The notes under the pieces were generated by a model. That model saw only the letters and a program-made list of their open reading frames with translations, did not search any database and was not told the DNA's origin. A stretch of 64,000 bases of DNA from Prostheceraeus crozeri (taxonomy: Eukaryota > Platyhelminthes > Polycladida > Euryleptidae), in the NCBI GenBank assembly GCA_907163375.1, contig CAJQUW010008745.1, positions 248,001 to 312,000 of the forward strand, in the 5' to 3' direction. The position numbers and the translations under genes were made by a program. Of the stretch, positions 24,161-35,140 are shown piece after piece (positions within the stretch are counted from its first letter, which is position 1; each line of letters starts with the position of its first letter).

Positions 24161-27100
24161 AAATTCGAAATATAACTTATCGATTTTTGAACCAGTATCC
24201 ACTATCACGAGGTCAGGTCATCAAAGGTCAGAGTTTTAAAAAATTGACTGATGGCTGAGGGAGACAGAGTTATAGCTCTGATTTCACCTTCGGTGTCCTT
24301 AGTGACACCTTCCCGAAATATAGCTATCGATTTGTGATTTCTTAGCGCCTTCAGTCTTCATGTACACTGCAGGGATTGATTGAATAAACATTTTTAATGG
24401 GGAGGTACCTCCCTGCCACATGCGTCTAAGCATATATTTTACAAGTCCACCGTCCCCTTTGAAAATCTTGCCTGCGTCCGTGGTCCATTGTATCCTTTGA
24501 TTATAATTATATCAGTGTCTCTTCTGTTTTTGAGTAATTGATCTTCATCATGATTTTGATATTTTGAGCTGCTGGGGGATGTATGTGAATGGGTATTTCA
24601 TATGAAGGATTGCTTTTGATGTGCTCATGCTCGCTTCTGCAAGTGTGTCCGAGTTTCTCCGATGCAGCACTGAGAGCAGTGTCTACAATTATGCAAATAT
24701 ACAAGAGGGGAAAACTCTTCGAATTTGATGGGATCCTTGCTTCAAAAAATATTTTGCGTTTTCCATCTGCTGTATGCAGTTTTTATTTTTGACTTCTTTA
24801 GGACATTGTTGATATAATGAGTTTTCTTGTTTACTTCCTGGAATGCATCTGCTTTGTAAGGTAACATCCAAAATAAAAGTTTTTTGCATTGTTGTTCTTC
24901 ATCTGAGCCATTTCACAAGTTGTCTGTGGATTAGACATTATGATATATTTGGTAACTCAATAAAGTTCTCATAATATAATGAAATCTCTTCAACTATATT
25001 TTTTCTTTTGTTTCTTTTATTCAATGTATTCTTTATAACAATTATCGTAGTTGCTTCGAGTGAGCTTCACTTCGAGTGCGCATGTCCGTAGTGACCGTGG
25101 TTGTGCGAGTGCTGAAGATCTTGATATTGACATTTCGAAGCTTACCTATGATAGTGTGGGCTGTGCGTTGTGGAAAGCGAGGTTGATTCAGTCTCGGTCT
25201 CTCCACGAATTGCCGACTGACTGTATTTTAAGTTGCGCCACATAGATAGGTTTCATCACTTTGTATTACCACCATTTTTTCATCACAGATTCCACCATTT
25301 TTTCAATCATTGAAGAAGAGAGAGAAAGCTGACTTTCAGTTTCGTGACGCTAGCATACGCTAGTATAGAGCAGAATGAAGAGCCACCACTTCGTGAACAT
25401 TTCGAAACCTATGCCAATGAACAGATGCGTCCTCCGTCCACCAAACGCTAAAACAGAGCGTTGCACGTAGCCAATATTTGATTAAGTTCTGTAGAAGATA
25501 CTTCCCTATTGTTCACTTTTTATTGATTGTAATATGCTTACCTTCATGTCAGTCTACAAAGTCTATACTCGTATAGAGATTTATTTTCCGAAAGTGGATG
25601 CACATATGTGACTCACAAACATCGAGAAGAGTCACGAGTCCGTGAGAAAAAAAACAGAAAAAGCACCTTCAATTTTGATTCTCCAAATTATCGCATGTGA
25701 ATGGTTATAGATCACGATCAACTTCATGCTTGAATTGTATTCTCCACTCGGGATATGAAGACAGGACCAAACGGTAGGAGAGAGCACTGAAAAATTAGAC
25801 TAATGAAAAATCAAAAAAAGGCTAATAAAATTTATAATTAAGTGTACAATCAAAAACTCATGAGAGTAACAAGATGATTCTTTAGATGAAAATGAAAAAA
25901 TAATGAAGAAAAGGTTAAAATAAAATAAATAAATCACAATCGCATGGTCAAGTACACATATTGAAGCTGTCACAGGCTTTCAAGGACTCATCAACTGCTA
26001 GCAATGACAAATCAATAAATCACAGCTGCTCCATTTATATGTCACTTTAAAATACTGACAGATTGCAGATAGTAGTTCACATGCTGAAGGGCATATTGTA
26101 GACATGCATACTATTATCAGGGGCGGTCGGTAGTCCTAGATATCAGCTGATGTAGCACAATAGTTCCACGACAGAGAAGACCGTGACGCAATTTCTCTCT
26201 ACCCGTACCTGCCCATCCCTGTAAAGTCTCCAACCGCAGCCAACCGTACCTACGGGTATACCCGTCAGTACTACGCCTTTTAAATTGGAAATTTTGCAAC
26301 ATGACCGAAAATAGTTTATCAGGACATCCAATAACTTTTTTAATACATTGCATGTTACAAAATTGTCAGTGTGCCCATGATTGGATCTTGGGTTTTCGGC
26401 AATCTTGAGACACTCCAATTTCTGGGGTACTGACTCAAGATGTTGCAGTGGTACGCCTAAAGACTGAACACATTGACCTTCAGAAATATTGTCTGGGCTG
26501 CATGACCCTGAGGGAAAAATTAATTGATAATCCTGTAGATCATTTTTAATATGTAAAAGACAAGGTATTTTAAATTGTTTAGAATTTTAATGAATGTCTT
26601 GAATTATTCGATTTTGATACTGTGATTTCAAGATAATCAAGCCATTTATGTTAAGTGGTTTATCAGTGGACCTGATTGTGGAAATCACTTGAAATTATAT
26701 TTTGGAAAGTAAAGCAAGAAAGCAACGTTACGTTATATTTGAATAAATGATGCCGCATTGTCCGTGAACTATGCGAGAAGCTCATGTGCATGAAAAGCGC
26801 GAAAATTTCATTCTTGATGCATCTTATAGGCTATATTGACTGTATTTCTATAAGCACAAAGTTTCGAAATATAAGAATTGCTTTCCTGTCACACAAAAAG
26901 TCGCAATGGCTCAATAGTCAGAAGAGAATCTTGCAGGTTCAGTTATTTAATCGATGAAATGCTTTGATTGCGCGAACTAACTCCTTTGCTTTAGACTTCA
27001 TAGCTTGAAATGAAACATTTTGGCTTGAAATAGATCTTAGCTAATTTGCTGAACTGAATATATTTGTGTCCATGTTTGTGACATGCATTAAGTTTATGTC

Positions 27101-27326
27101 ATCAAGTAATAAAGCGGGCTCATCAAGTCTCTAGAATTTTTCTATAATTTCAAATGAGGCCTATGTATGAGCGAATAAAACTGATTGCCAATTTGTTTTG
27201 CGTCGGAAAAGTTTTAAGTGCTTAAAGTTTTTGCACTTTCATATTTAGTGTCCGATTTTTGAAAATGAAATTAAGGTGAAGTAGGTAATATTTTCCGGTA
27301 TGAGTATGTGTCGGCCCTATGATGAT
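24161..27326. other. Gene-poor AT-rich stretch
   Basis: No supported gene. A 64-codon plus-strand frame at 25051-25245 has balanced composition (SAHVRSDRGCASAEDLDIDI) and could be an exon, but no splice or domain evidence supports it. A minus-strand frame at 26143-26418 is equally unsupported. Confidence 0.4.
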
Positions 27327-28329
27327 GATGATATATTTGTCAACAGATCATGGATGGCATGTATTTACAAAGTATAAATAGAGGGCAAATATCAAGGCTA
27401 ACATGAGCAGAACAAAAGATTCAAGTTGAATAATGTGAATTACACAAATGAGGATCGTCACCAAGTATCCCACCGGTTGAAGTAAGCAATGATGGATGCT
27501 TTGAATTCAACGATGCTGTCTAAATTTCTTTCTGAGGAAGTCAAATTGCTCCCATGAGAGCAATATCGACAGTGAAGAAGTTGAAGCGGAATGAATGCCT
27601 AGACATAGGTACAAGCAGTTTTTGAAAAGATGGGATATCTTGAACCCGTCTCGAATACGATAAAAACTCACTCCTATTCAAGCCTACCAAGCCATTAACG
27701 ATCTTGTAAAGGGAAATCAGTCTATATCTCAGCCTCCATGCTTCCAAACTCAGCAAATTCGAATTGAATAATTTAGGTCGGTAGCTGATGCCTTGAAGAT
27801 GTGAGAAAACATTACAGAATCGCTGCTTCTGAACTTTTTCAATTGAATCAAAAAGATGCCGAACTCGCGGACACCACATGAACTACGCTACATAGAACTA
27901 CACTGCCGTACTCAAGAACTGATCATATATAAGATTTATACAGAATAAGAAAATATTCCGGTTCACGCGTATGAAACGACTTCTTGAGCATTCCCAATCA
28001 ACGGTTAGCCTTACTTATTGCTTCAAAAATGTGATTATCGAACATTGAACATGAAGAATCCGAAATACTCAAATCGCTGGCTTGAGTAGATTGAAAGTGG
28101 CATTGGACCAAAGTTGTATTGATGTTCAACATTCTTGCATGAACTTGCATTTGGAGTAATTGATATAGAGGCCATTAGCGGTGCGCCATTCATGAATATT
28201 GTTCAACGCATTTTGAAGAGGTACAAACGTGGAAGTAGGGCAACTCATTGAATTGGCGTCATACGTATGCAGCAATTTCAAATCGTTGGCATATTTCACC
28301 AACATCATAGTGTTGGGAACCAAGAGGTC
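27327..28329 (-). mobile_element. LINE (CR1/L2-like), left part, minus strand
   Basis: Minus-strand non-LTR retrotransposon remnant. Near 28329-28126 it encodes the RT region LVKYANDLKLLH (FADDLK-type active site) and NNIHEWRTANGLYINYSKCK (W...NGL.IN..KC). At 27879-27541 it encodes the C-terminal region: a VQKQRFCNVFSHLQGI block, then LSLEAWRLRYRLISLYKI. The 3' end reaches an ATC-rich tail near 27327. The active-site motif reads YANDL instead of the usual YADDL, and the frame is broken between the two blocks. At 28330 it is cut by the mariner-type element and resumes at 42725. Confidence 0.85.
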
Positions 28330-28451
28330 TACAGCGTGTCCCAAAAGTCGCTAAAAGCTTTAATTACAGATGATAGCTCTCCCATGCAACAGATTCTCGC
28401 GTTGCACTTGTTTGATGTTATCATTCTTCGAACAATAATGCTTCTGCTACA

Positions 28452-28905
28452 ATGCGCAAGTTTAACACTGAGTATGACAGACGGACGAATCCTAACATCC
28501 AAGCAGCGTCATTAAATCTCAAGAAAATTCGAGGAGACCAGGTCAGTATTGGACAGGCCAAGAATTAGCGGGCGCCTATCCGCCGAAGGTGATAGACCGG
28601 CTGCCGTTGTAGATGCTGTGGAGGAAATGCAGCCAGAAACGATTGAGGAGTGCGATCTGTGAGGACGGTGGAAGAATCGACAAGCATTCACAAGTCTAGT
28701 GTTCATCGAGTTCTGCAAAAGAAGCTTCAATACCAAAAATATCCATTATCGATCCGCCATCAGCTACAACCAGATAACTTGGAAAAACGAAGACAATTTG
28801 CTGAATGGTTCATTAATAATCAGGTTGACAATCTGGAGAACGTGCTTTGGACGGACGAGACGCATTTTCACCTTGATTGAACGGTCTACACGAGTCAAAC
28901 TTCCA
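28452..28905 (+). pseudogene. mariner-type transposase, N-terminal half
   Basis: Starts near MRKFNTEYDRRTNPN, then (other frames) KFEETRSVLDRPRISGRLS, the GRP-type hinge. Next come VRSVRTVEESTSIHKSSVHR with VLQKKLQYQKYP, a helix-turn-helix, and RRQFAEWFINN followed by LENVLWTDETHFHLD, whose D is the first catalytic Asp. At least two frame shifts and a stop interrupt it. The recognisable protein ends around 28905, after TVYTSQTSNLG, where the inserted element begins. About 90 residues of transposase are missing between this piece and 42214. Confidence 0.85.
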
Positions 28906-29055
28906 ACTTGGGTGGGAGTGATCGTAGAAAGTCGTGCCATAGCTCGTTTGAAAGCTAAGAGTGAGACCAATGCAGTGGAAAGCATCGTTTGTGTAAGTTT
29001 TCCTTGGTTTATGTGTGAGAGTGACTTGAAAATGTCAGGAATCTCCGAAAAACGA

Positions 29056-29912
29056 CAGAGTTAGAATGGGCAGGTTTTGGACGTTTTGAGATGAGAAAGG
29101 CCCTATTTCGGGCTTTCCCCCCCCCTCTCCTGACAGGCACCAGCAGGCAGATTTGGATGGAAGGTTTTGGGAAACAGGAGGAAAGTCGACTGGGAGGTAG
29201 GAGTGTAAAGACTTGTGATACTTCTCGACCGACTTCTCTCAACTATATAAAGTCTCTACTTGTGGGAATCAGTTCAATCGCCAGTCGAGGTACGGGTAGG
29301 TGAACTCCGCAGCTCCGATGATAGCATTGGAAATCTCTAAAAACCGGCAGATTTTTCGATTGCCGCACTCACCTAAGGTGTCAGAGTGAGTGAAGAGCCA
29401 GGAGATGGCCTAGTCTCCAGGCCATAAAAGACTCCAAAACTTTAAAGGCTTGTAACTTTGCTTCTACAAGTCTTTTTGACTTGATTCAAAAAAGGTTCGA
29501 GAGGTCATAATTCAGGTCAAGTCATAGATTACTTATAAAATTTCTTAAGTAGTGCTAAAAAGTTTAAAATTTAAATTCGTTATTTTTGGAGGTTTTCTGG
29601 GGTTTTCGACCCTGCTGAAGTCAATGAGGGCATGTATAAGTGTGTACGAGCAAGTCTTCTCATGTCTTTACATTATACAAGCGGCTTTTTACTGAAAGCG
29701 AGCATGGTACGGAGAGTTTCGTTGTAATATTCCAATGACAGAGTGTTCCTTCGGGACGGCGGATGATGCCGTAGTGATAAGTGTGGCATTTGACACAGTT
29801 CTCAACGTAGCACTTTGAACGCCAATCGGTTGAGTCTTAGCTATCTTGTCATGGGTGGCTACTAAACATCTCCATTGCAAGACGCTTGTGAATCACGGCT
29901 TGCTATCAAGCT
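29056..29912. repeat. Left long inverted repeat of the 13-kb element
   Basis: Pairs with 41030-42036. The match runs from CAGAGTTAG..CAGGTTTTGGACGTTTT through the TATA-box region and CCGGCAGATTTTTCGATTGC to ATGGGTGGCTACTAAACATC and AATCACGGCTTGCTATC. It holds an inward promoter (29244-29271) and a short open frame at 29091-29303 (TGTSRQIWMEGFGKQEESR), repeated on the right arm. Confidence 0.9.
29244..29274 (+). promoter_or_regulatory. TATA plus initiator in the left inverted repeat
   Basis: TATATAAA at 29244-29251 with TCAGTT at 29269-29274, its A 27 bases from the first T. This is standard core-promoter spacing. It points into the element and is mirrored at 41741-41748 in the right repeat (minus strand). 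A GGTAGGTGAAC word about 30 bases downstream could be a 5' splice site. Confidence 0.6.
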
Positions 29913-30420
29913 GATCAAAGCAACGACTTGGGATGTTTCCTCCTGTAAATAACTCCACCGGTTTTCATGTCAAGATCGGGGCCCGGATACCAACACAGTG
30001 ATATGACGCACGCTCTGTCCGCGAGAGGTTTGATTTGTGGGTAGAGGCCTTGGAGCTGGGATAAGATCCCCTCTGAGTAATGCCTGTAGCGGATTCAAGA
30101 GCTTAACACCTAAAGGGTTGCTGGCTTGTTATCAGGCCGATCAAACGGACAGTCTTGGTCGAAGGAGAACGCCTCTTGACGTCAATCGTTTGCCTTTGTG
30201 ATAGCACTGGGTAACAGTCATAGGAGTTGGTAGCTCACCTCTTGACGTCAATCCTTCGCCTTTGTGATAGCCCTGGGCAACAGACGCAGCAGTCTTTGTG
30301 TTGGGAGTTGGTTACTGAAAGCACGGTGACTGCTGATGCCCATATTTGGTAAAACCGCTGTTGTCATGTCAAACGCATGGCCAAATAAGGAAGGTCTGAA
30401 TCATGGCTTTGTGTTGGAAG
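29913..30420 (+). promoter_or_regulatory. Upstream control region with duplicated CRE block
   Basis: No gene. Two direct copies of about 50 bp start near 30171 and 30237: CCTCTTGACGTCAATC, then GCCTTTGTGATAGC and CTGGG.AACAG. Each contains a perfect 8-bp CRE palindrome TGACGTCA (30177-30184 and 30243-30250), the site bound by CREB/ATF-type factors. They lie about 275 and 210 bases upstream of the proposed start at 30453. Confidence 0.65.
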
Positions 30421-30422
30421 GG

Positions 30423-30455
30423 TATATAAACTATTGCATCTCTATAGTCTTCACT
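30423..30455 (+). promoter_or_regulatory. TATA plus initiator of the coiled-coil gene
   Basis: TATATAAA at 30423-30430 and TTCACTC around 30453, 30 bases downstream, form a consensus core promoter. A short leader follows and ends at a good 5' splice site (ACG|GTGAGTG, intron from 30474). Confidence 0.7.
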
Positions 30456-30473
30456 CCAGTTTCCTAACGAACG

Positions 30474-30665
30474 GTGAGTGCTCTCACAAGGTTTGCTATC
30501 AAACTTTGGGTTTTAGGAAAAAGCTAGGAATCATTCTCTCTAAATTTTGTTGACGATTTTATTCCAACGTTTGCTATCAAATGTTTGGTGACTTAGTCTT
30601 TCAATGCATATCAGCAAGTAGTATCCTATAAACACTTGCTATCAAATTTAACCCTATCTTTACAG
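30474..30665 (+). other. Predicted leader intron carrying TTGCTATCAA repeats
   Basis: Donor GTGAGTG at 30474 and acceptor CTATCTTTACAG ending at 30665, eleven bases before the ATG at 30676. Inside are three exact copies of TTGCTATCAA (30493-30502, 30571-30580, 30636-30645). A fourth copy lies at 29900-29909 at the inner edge of the left inverted repeat, and a variant lies near 30126. Confidence 0.65.
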
Positions 30666-30675
30666 AATCTTTACA

Positions 30676-31673
30676 ATGACCAAAACTCCACGATTCATCA
30701 TCACGCAATGCTCCTGCGGCAGGTTGACTAGGGGTAGCGAATATCGAAAACACATCAAAGAGGAGACGCTGGACCAACATGAGAGAGTGCATGTTTTTAA
30801 GGTCTGCGTTCATCATAAGGTGGTGTGTGATGAGGATGATGTTGAGGGTTTCCGGAAGGCGCATGAATCTTGCCCATCCGGAAACATTGCTGTGGATGAG
30901 TGAAATAATTAAGGCGAAGGAGGAGTTGGTTGCAGCAGTTAGAAGTATTGAGGGTGCTGTAGCGAAGGAACAGGAGGCAGTGGTGAGTGAAGAGGAAGTA
31001 GAAATGGAAGGAGTGATTGAGCGAGCGAGTGATGAGACTAGGAAGTTGATGGTCTCATTGTTTGGGAGTGAATGGTCTGAAGATTTGGATGGTGAGATGG
31101 GTGAGCCTGTAGCTGTATCATCGCCTAGGAAAGAGGCGCATGATACAGAGGTGTTTGTGAGGTTGAAGGATGGGTATGGAGAGTGTGAATGGAAAAGTTT
31201 TGAAGGAGAATGAAGAACTGAAGGCTAAGGTTGATGGTGTGAAGGTGATAAGAGACGAGTTGGAGGAGATGCGAGTGAAGGAGCAGGAGTGGTTCAAGGA
31301 AAGGAGTGGAATGATGAAGCGAGTGAAATCAGTTGATCGCTTAGAGTCGGAGTTGATGTGTGAGAAGAATGAAGTAGAGCGGATGCGAGGTGTGGTGAAG
31401 GAAGTGGAAGAGACGAAGGTGATTATCAGACAGTTGGGGAGTGAAGTGGAAAAGTTGCGAGAGGTTGAGAGAAGAGTGAAGAGGACGAGAGTGTATGATG
31501 TCCACCTTCCCCTCTTTGAAAACAATATTTGCGATGTGCCGACCCTCACGGACGATCCAAATACAACACAAAACTGTTATGAAGGCGAAGGTGTGAGATG
31601 CCTTCACTTGTCAATAAAATGAATGGCGATTTGGAAGACTTTGTCGTACGGAAAGTTATAAAGAAAAAGCCGA
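30676..31673 (+). CDS. Unrecognised gene of the 13-kb element with coiled-coil text
   Basis: The ATG at 30676 follows the predicted leader intron and starts TKTPRFIITQCSCGRLTRGS, with a Cys/His-bearing N-terminal segment (CSCG, VCVHHKVVCDE). Downstream on the same strand come acidic text (KEQEAVVSEEEVEMEG) and a long Glu/Lys/Arg-rich heptad stretch (LKENEELKAKVDGVKVIRDE onward, to about 31490). That stretch is a typical coiled coil. The last coding text ends at a stop near 31622. The coding text lies in more than one frame, so splicing or decay is likely and I give no single protein. Base use is very G- and A-rich. No family was recognised. Confidence 0.5.
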
Positions 31674-31734
31674 GTAAGTCCCTCTAAAGTCATCTACTCT
31701 AAAGCGTCTCTCATTCACTGTCTTTTCTTTTCAG
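31674..31734 (+). other. Predicted short intron
   Basis: Donor CGA|GTAAGTC at 31674 and a pyrimidine-rich acceptor TCTTTTCTTTTCAG ending at 31734, 61 bases in all. The gene at 37177 has an intron in the equivalent position (37585-37646), also just past its last stop. Confidence 0.65.
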
Positions 31735-31789
31735 AGTTCTTGCAGTAGTCGTGGAAGTGACAGCAGTAGTGTCGGTGGACGGAGAACGC

Positions 31790-31935
31790 CCCATGAGCCC
31801 TCTTAAGGGCTACCTTCTAATGCAGCTAAAGCGGTCCCAAGCGCGCCACATATCTTCGGATATGGAATGCAGAGGGGAAGAATAAATGATGAAATGGAAT
31901 GAGATGGGAGGCTACCCTTGCACCACATGCAACAC
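31790..31935 (+). repeat. 3' block, first copy, with UUCG-loop hairpin and AATAAA
   Basis: Direct repeat of 37736-37885. Both contain CCTTCTAATGCAGCTAAAGC and the perfect hairpin CATATC-TTCG-GATATG (31849-31864), then a purine-rich GGGGAAGAATAAATGATGAA with an AATAAA signal and ATGGAATGA. The placement after the last exon suggests a shared 3' untranslated/3'-end module. Confidence 0.75.
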
Positions 31936-34089
31936 ATCACAGACTTCTCCCTTCCGTAGTGAAAAAGCTCTGAACGCATAAGTTACGTGATTGTATCGCA
32001 GTCGATTCCTATACAAGTATTGAAGAAAACATAAGTTAGTAAAATCAGCAGAAAAAAACATAGGGAAACATGTGATGTTCCAAATATACTTATTTCGAAG
32101 ATTGAACTCAACATGATAGAACGTTGATGAATAATACTACCACGAAGTGTAACAAGTCTACCGTTTATCGAAATCAACTACATGGTATCAACTAACACTT
32201 AAGGCTCGTTACCTCTAAAGTATAGTTAGTAATAAGTCGTCATGAAAAAAATATATTTGGTCCTTGACTTATGAACAGCAATCATTGAAGCCCGTTTTAC
32301 TAATAGTAATGACAATATGGTTTGTTTTATTCAGAAGCAAATGATCGCCGTAACCATGAAAGTTGTCCATCCGAGAAGTAATCTTACGCAGATGTCGTGT
32401 ATAAAACTCAGAAGCATCAGTAACATGTTCTTGTCCATAGTAACGAAATTGAAAGTCAGCACTTTCCGCTTCTTCACCTTCTGGAAAACTGAAGGGTAGG
32501 GTTCTCGACGGTTGGATTTAGGGATTTAGGGTTTTATATAACACAAGTTGATGTTAACCGTTATATGAAACATAAAGTTTGAAGAAGCTTTGAGCGTTGA
32601 AAGTAAGTTACATTCTTCAACCACATATCATTGTCCGATGTAAATCAACTGCTTTCCATTGTAAGAAATGTATTATAGAAAAGTGACCAGAAGTTGAAAT
32701 ATACAGGACTCTGTAAATTAGGATGACATGAATCTACTATGAACGCCCATTCAAGTAGCAAACATGAAACACCATTTGACATGGTAAAAAATTTCAACTG
32801 GAATTCACACAAGACAGATTCATGTGTAATGTTTTGAAAACGTTATGCAGTCACTATCGATAGCGTACCAGTTTTACTAAATGTGTCGTTTGCCGTTGTC
32901 AAATTGAATTCGTGTGTAGAATGTCTTGTAAATAATGACAGTTAGTGTTAAAAGTTTTTATAGTCACCATCGTCAGCATTCAAGTATGCACATAACAACT
33001 TGTAACGTTTCTTAAAAGAGTCAAATGCATACGAGTTAGGAAACACTCAAAACACATGTGAGATAAAAATCAACCTGCTAGATTGTGTGAGTACCTCACA
33101 AAAGTGTTGCACATGTTTTACGGGAAACTTGAAAAGGAGAACTGTGCATCGAGAACGTCTACCATCAGCTTAGCTAGATGAACATGAATGATATATTCTA
33201 ACTTCAACTTTCTGACGTTCAAATGAAATTCGTAAACATGAAGCTCTAGACTCCGTGGTGTTAAAGTACATGACTAGTGACAACAACTTTATGTTGGTAA
33301 AACTTTCATAGGTTGATGATTGCAGTCGCGTTTAAAGTTGATATAGAGTACTGTAGAAAAACATAAGTTTTATATGCAGTTCAACATTGTGACTTCAACT
33401 TCGCACATTGAACTAACAAAATGAACAAGTCTGTGTAGAGGTACATAACACTCTCATCGGTATGAAACAGCAAAGCATGTTATGTCATTGAATTATCAAA
33501 TGAACGTATTTGAGTTACAAGTCTGTGTTGACGAGAGTGGAACTATTTCATTGGTATGAAACAGTGAACATTACATTAGAACATAAAGACTGTCCATGAG
33601 TATTTTAAAGAAAAGGTTAGAATCAAACGTGTAAGTTTGCTTTTCATGCGCATTCAAATTGAGAGAATCAAAACGTGTCTCATTCCAAACGAGCAAGTTA
33701 AGTGAGTGTAGACGATGAATTCATAAAGTGCTATTTCATCTAAAGGTTTCACACACACTCGGTGTTGCAAGTTGAAATGACAACATCAAATGTGAAACAT
33801 GTCTCATTCCTAAACTAATCGTGCGTTCATTGTGAGCTGATACATTAATAGAATCAACATTGAAACTTGCATCAAGTGATTTTCTGTGTGAATGCATACG
33901 ATGTGAAATTAACACACTGGTTGAAACTTAACAATGCTTGCAATATTCAACACCCTGCCATTGAAAAGCAGCTAAAACGTTTATCAGAAAACCTATCAGT
34001 GAAACAGATGTCATGATCATCCGGTCTTGTCTTCCAACCCTCATGTACACACAAAGGTTTAACGAGTAGAGACAGCGCTATCTGTCGCC
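31936..34089. other. AT-rich non-coding interior, left half
   Basis: No gene. It is built of diverged words such as ACATAAGTTT, GAAACAT..AAAG and GTGTCTCATTCC. By eye it carries more G than C on the plus strand, the opposite of the right half. At 32511-32540 a GGATTTAGGGATTTAGGG stretch is the inverted counterpart of 40110-40137. Confidence 0.5.
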
Positions 34090-34325
34090 TGTTTGTCGCG
34101 CTGCCCCCTCAGCAGATAGAGTGTTCCAAGAACACAAAGGTGAATGACAGCGCAACCGTTAGGCGACCGTCTGTCGCATTAAACACATTGCGCCCTCAAC
34201 AGATAGAGTGTTCGAAGAACACAAAAGTGATTGACAGCGCAGTCGGTTGGCGACCGTCTGTCGCATTAAACACATTGCCTCCTCAGCAGATAGAATGTTT
34301 CAAGAACACAAAGATGAATGATAAC

Positions 34326-34326
<1 letters not shown>
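34090..34326 (+). repeat. 87-bp tandem repeat, about 2.6 units
   Basis: Units begin at AGCAGATAGA (34111), AACAGATAGA (34198) and AGCAGATAGA (34285), exactly 87 bases apart. Each has the inverted repeat GTGTTC-NNN-GAACAC (34121-34135, 34208-34222, degenerate near 34294-34309), a GACAGCGC word and GACCGTCTGTCGCATTAAAC. The third unit is interrupted by the TC microsatellite and resumes at about 34529. Confidence 0.9.
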
Positions 34327-34530
<204 letters not shown>

Positions 34531-34639
34531 CACCCGTCTGTCGCATTGCCCCCTATACACATTGAATTTTCTATCTCATCTGTCCACCAAACAAGGATGC
34601 AGGAACTTATCGTCAACTCCCTCATCTCAGGCCCTCCCA

Positions 34640-35132
34640 CCTAGCTGATTCCCACACAGCTCATTGCTATTGCACCGGAGATATCATCGTGGGCTACTGA
34701 AAGGATTCTGAAGTTGACAATTCGTTACTGTGCACTCTCACAGTTCCGCACGCGCAAGTAACCATTTGCTACTAAAGCATGGACACTTCCGATTTGTTCA
34801 AGGCTTCAATGCCTTGCTAGCCAGTTACAAAAAATGTTGGAGAAATATAAGGGAGACGTTCACACTCATTCATCAAATGTAAGTCGTTTGATGCAATGTC
34901 GTTCGATATAGCTTTTTTCAATATGAGTCGAACCCTTGAGCTCCGCTGTGGATACAGAGTGAGAATGGGGAAAGTCTTTCTCTTGGCTGCTTTGCAGGCA
35001 GAGAAAGGCGAAGCAATTCGCTGCCCCATCCACCTCATTCCACATGAGCTTGTGGAAAACCCTTTGTTTGGGGATATGGCGCTAGAGTATCTGGCGTTGC
35101 TGAGAACTCTGCGTCCGGAATACTTCGAGTAA
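34640..35132 (+). CDS. Small unrecognised gene of the 13-kb element
   Basis: The clearest frame is 34896-35132 (78 codons): MSFDIAFFNMSRTLELRCGY to LFGDMALEYLALLRTLRPEY and a stop. It has balanced amino-acid use and a more even base composition than its flanks. A possible 5' splice site (AAT|GTAAGT) lies 20-odd bases upstream in a short open segment, so the true start may be in an earlier exon. A minus-strand frame of 123 codons overlaps it (34817-35188), and I cannot exclude that one. No family recognised; no signal peptide or membrane segment seen. Confidence 0.4.
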
Positions 35133-35140
35133 TCGAAGTA
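35121..35140. terminator. Perfect 8-bp hairpin spanning a stop codon
   Basis: TACTTCGA, loop GTAA, TCGAAGTA. The loop contains the TAA of the frame at 34896-35132. A second, GC-rich imperfect hairpin follows at about 35145-35166. It is possibly an mRNA 3'-end or stability structure; the role is inferred. Confidence 0.5.

Noticed and set aside
24220-24250. AGGTCA half-sites (nuclear-receptor-like)
   Set aside because: Two half-sites near each other without any promoter or gene; expected by chance.
28512-28736. Minus-strand frame in the mariner left half
   Set aside because: It is antisense to recognisable transposase text on the plus strand.
32511-32540. True telomeric repeat (TTTAGGG)
   Set aside because: Only two units, and its inverted partner is degenerate; more likely part of the element's own hairpin repeats.
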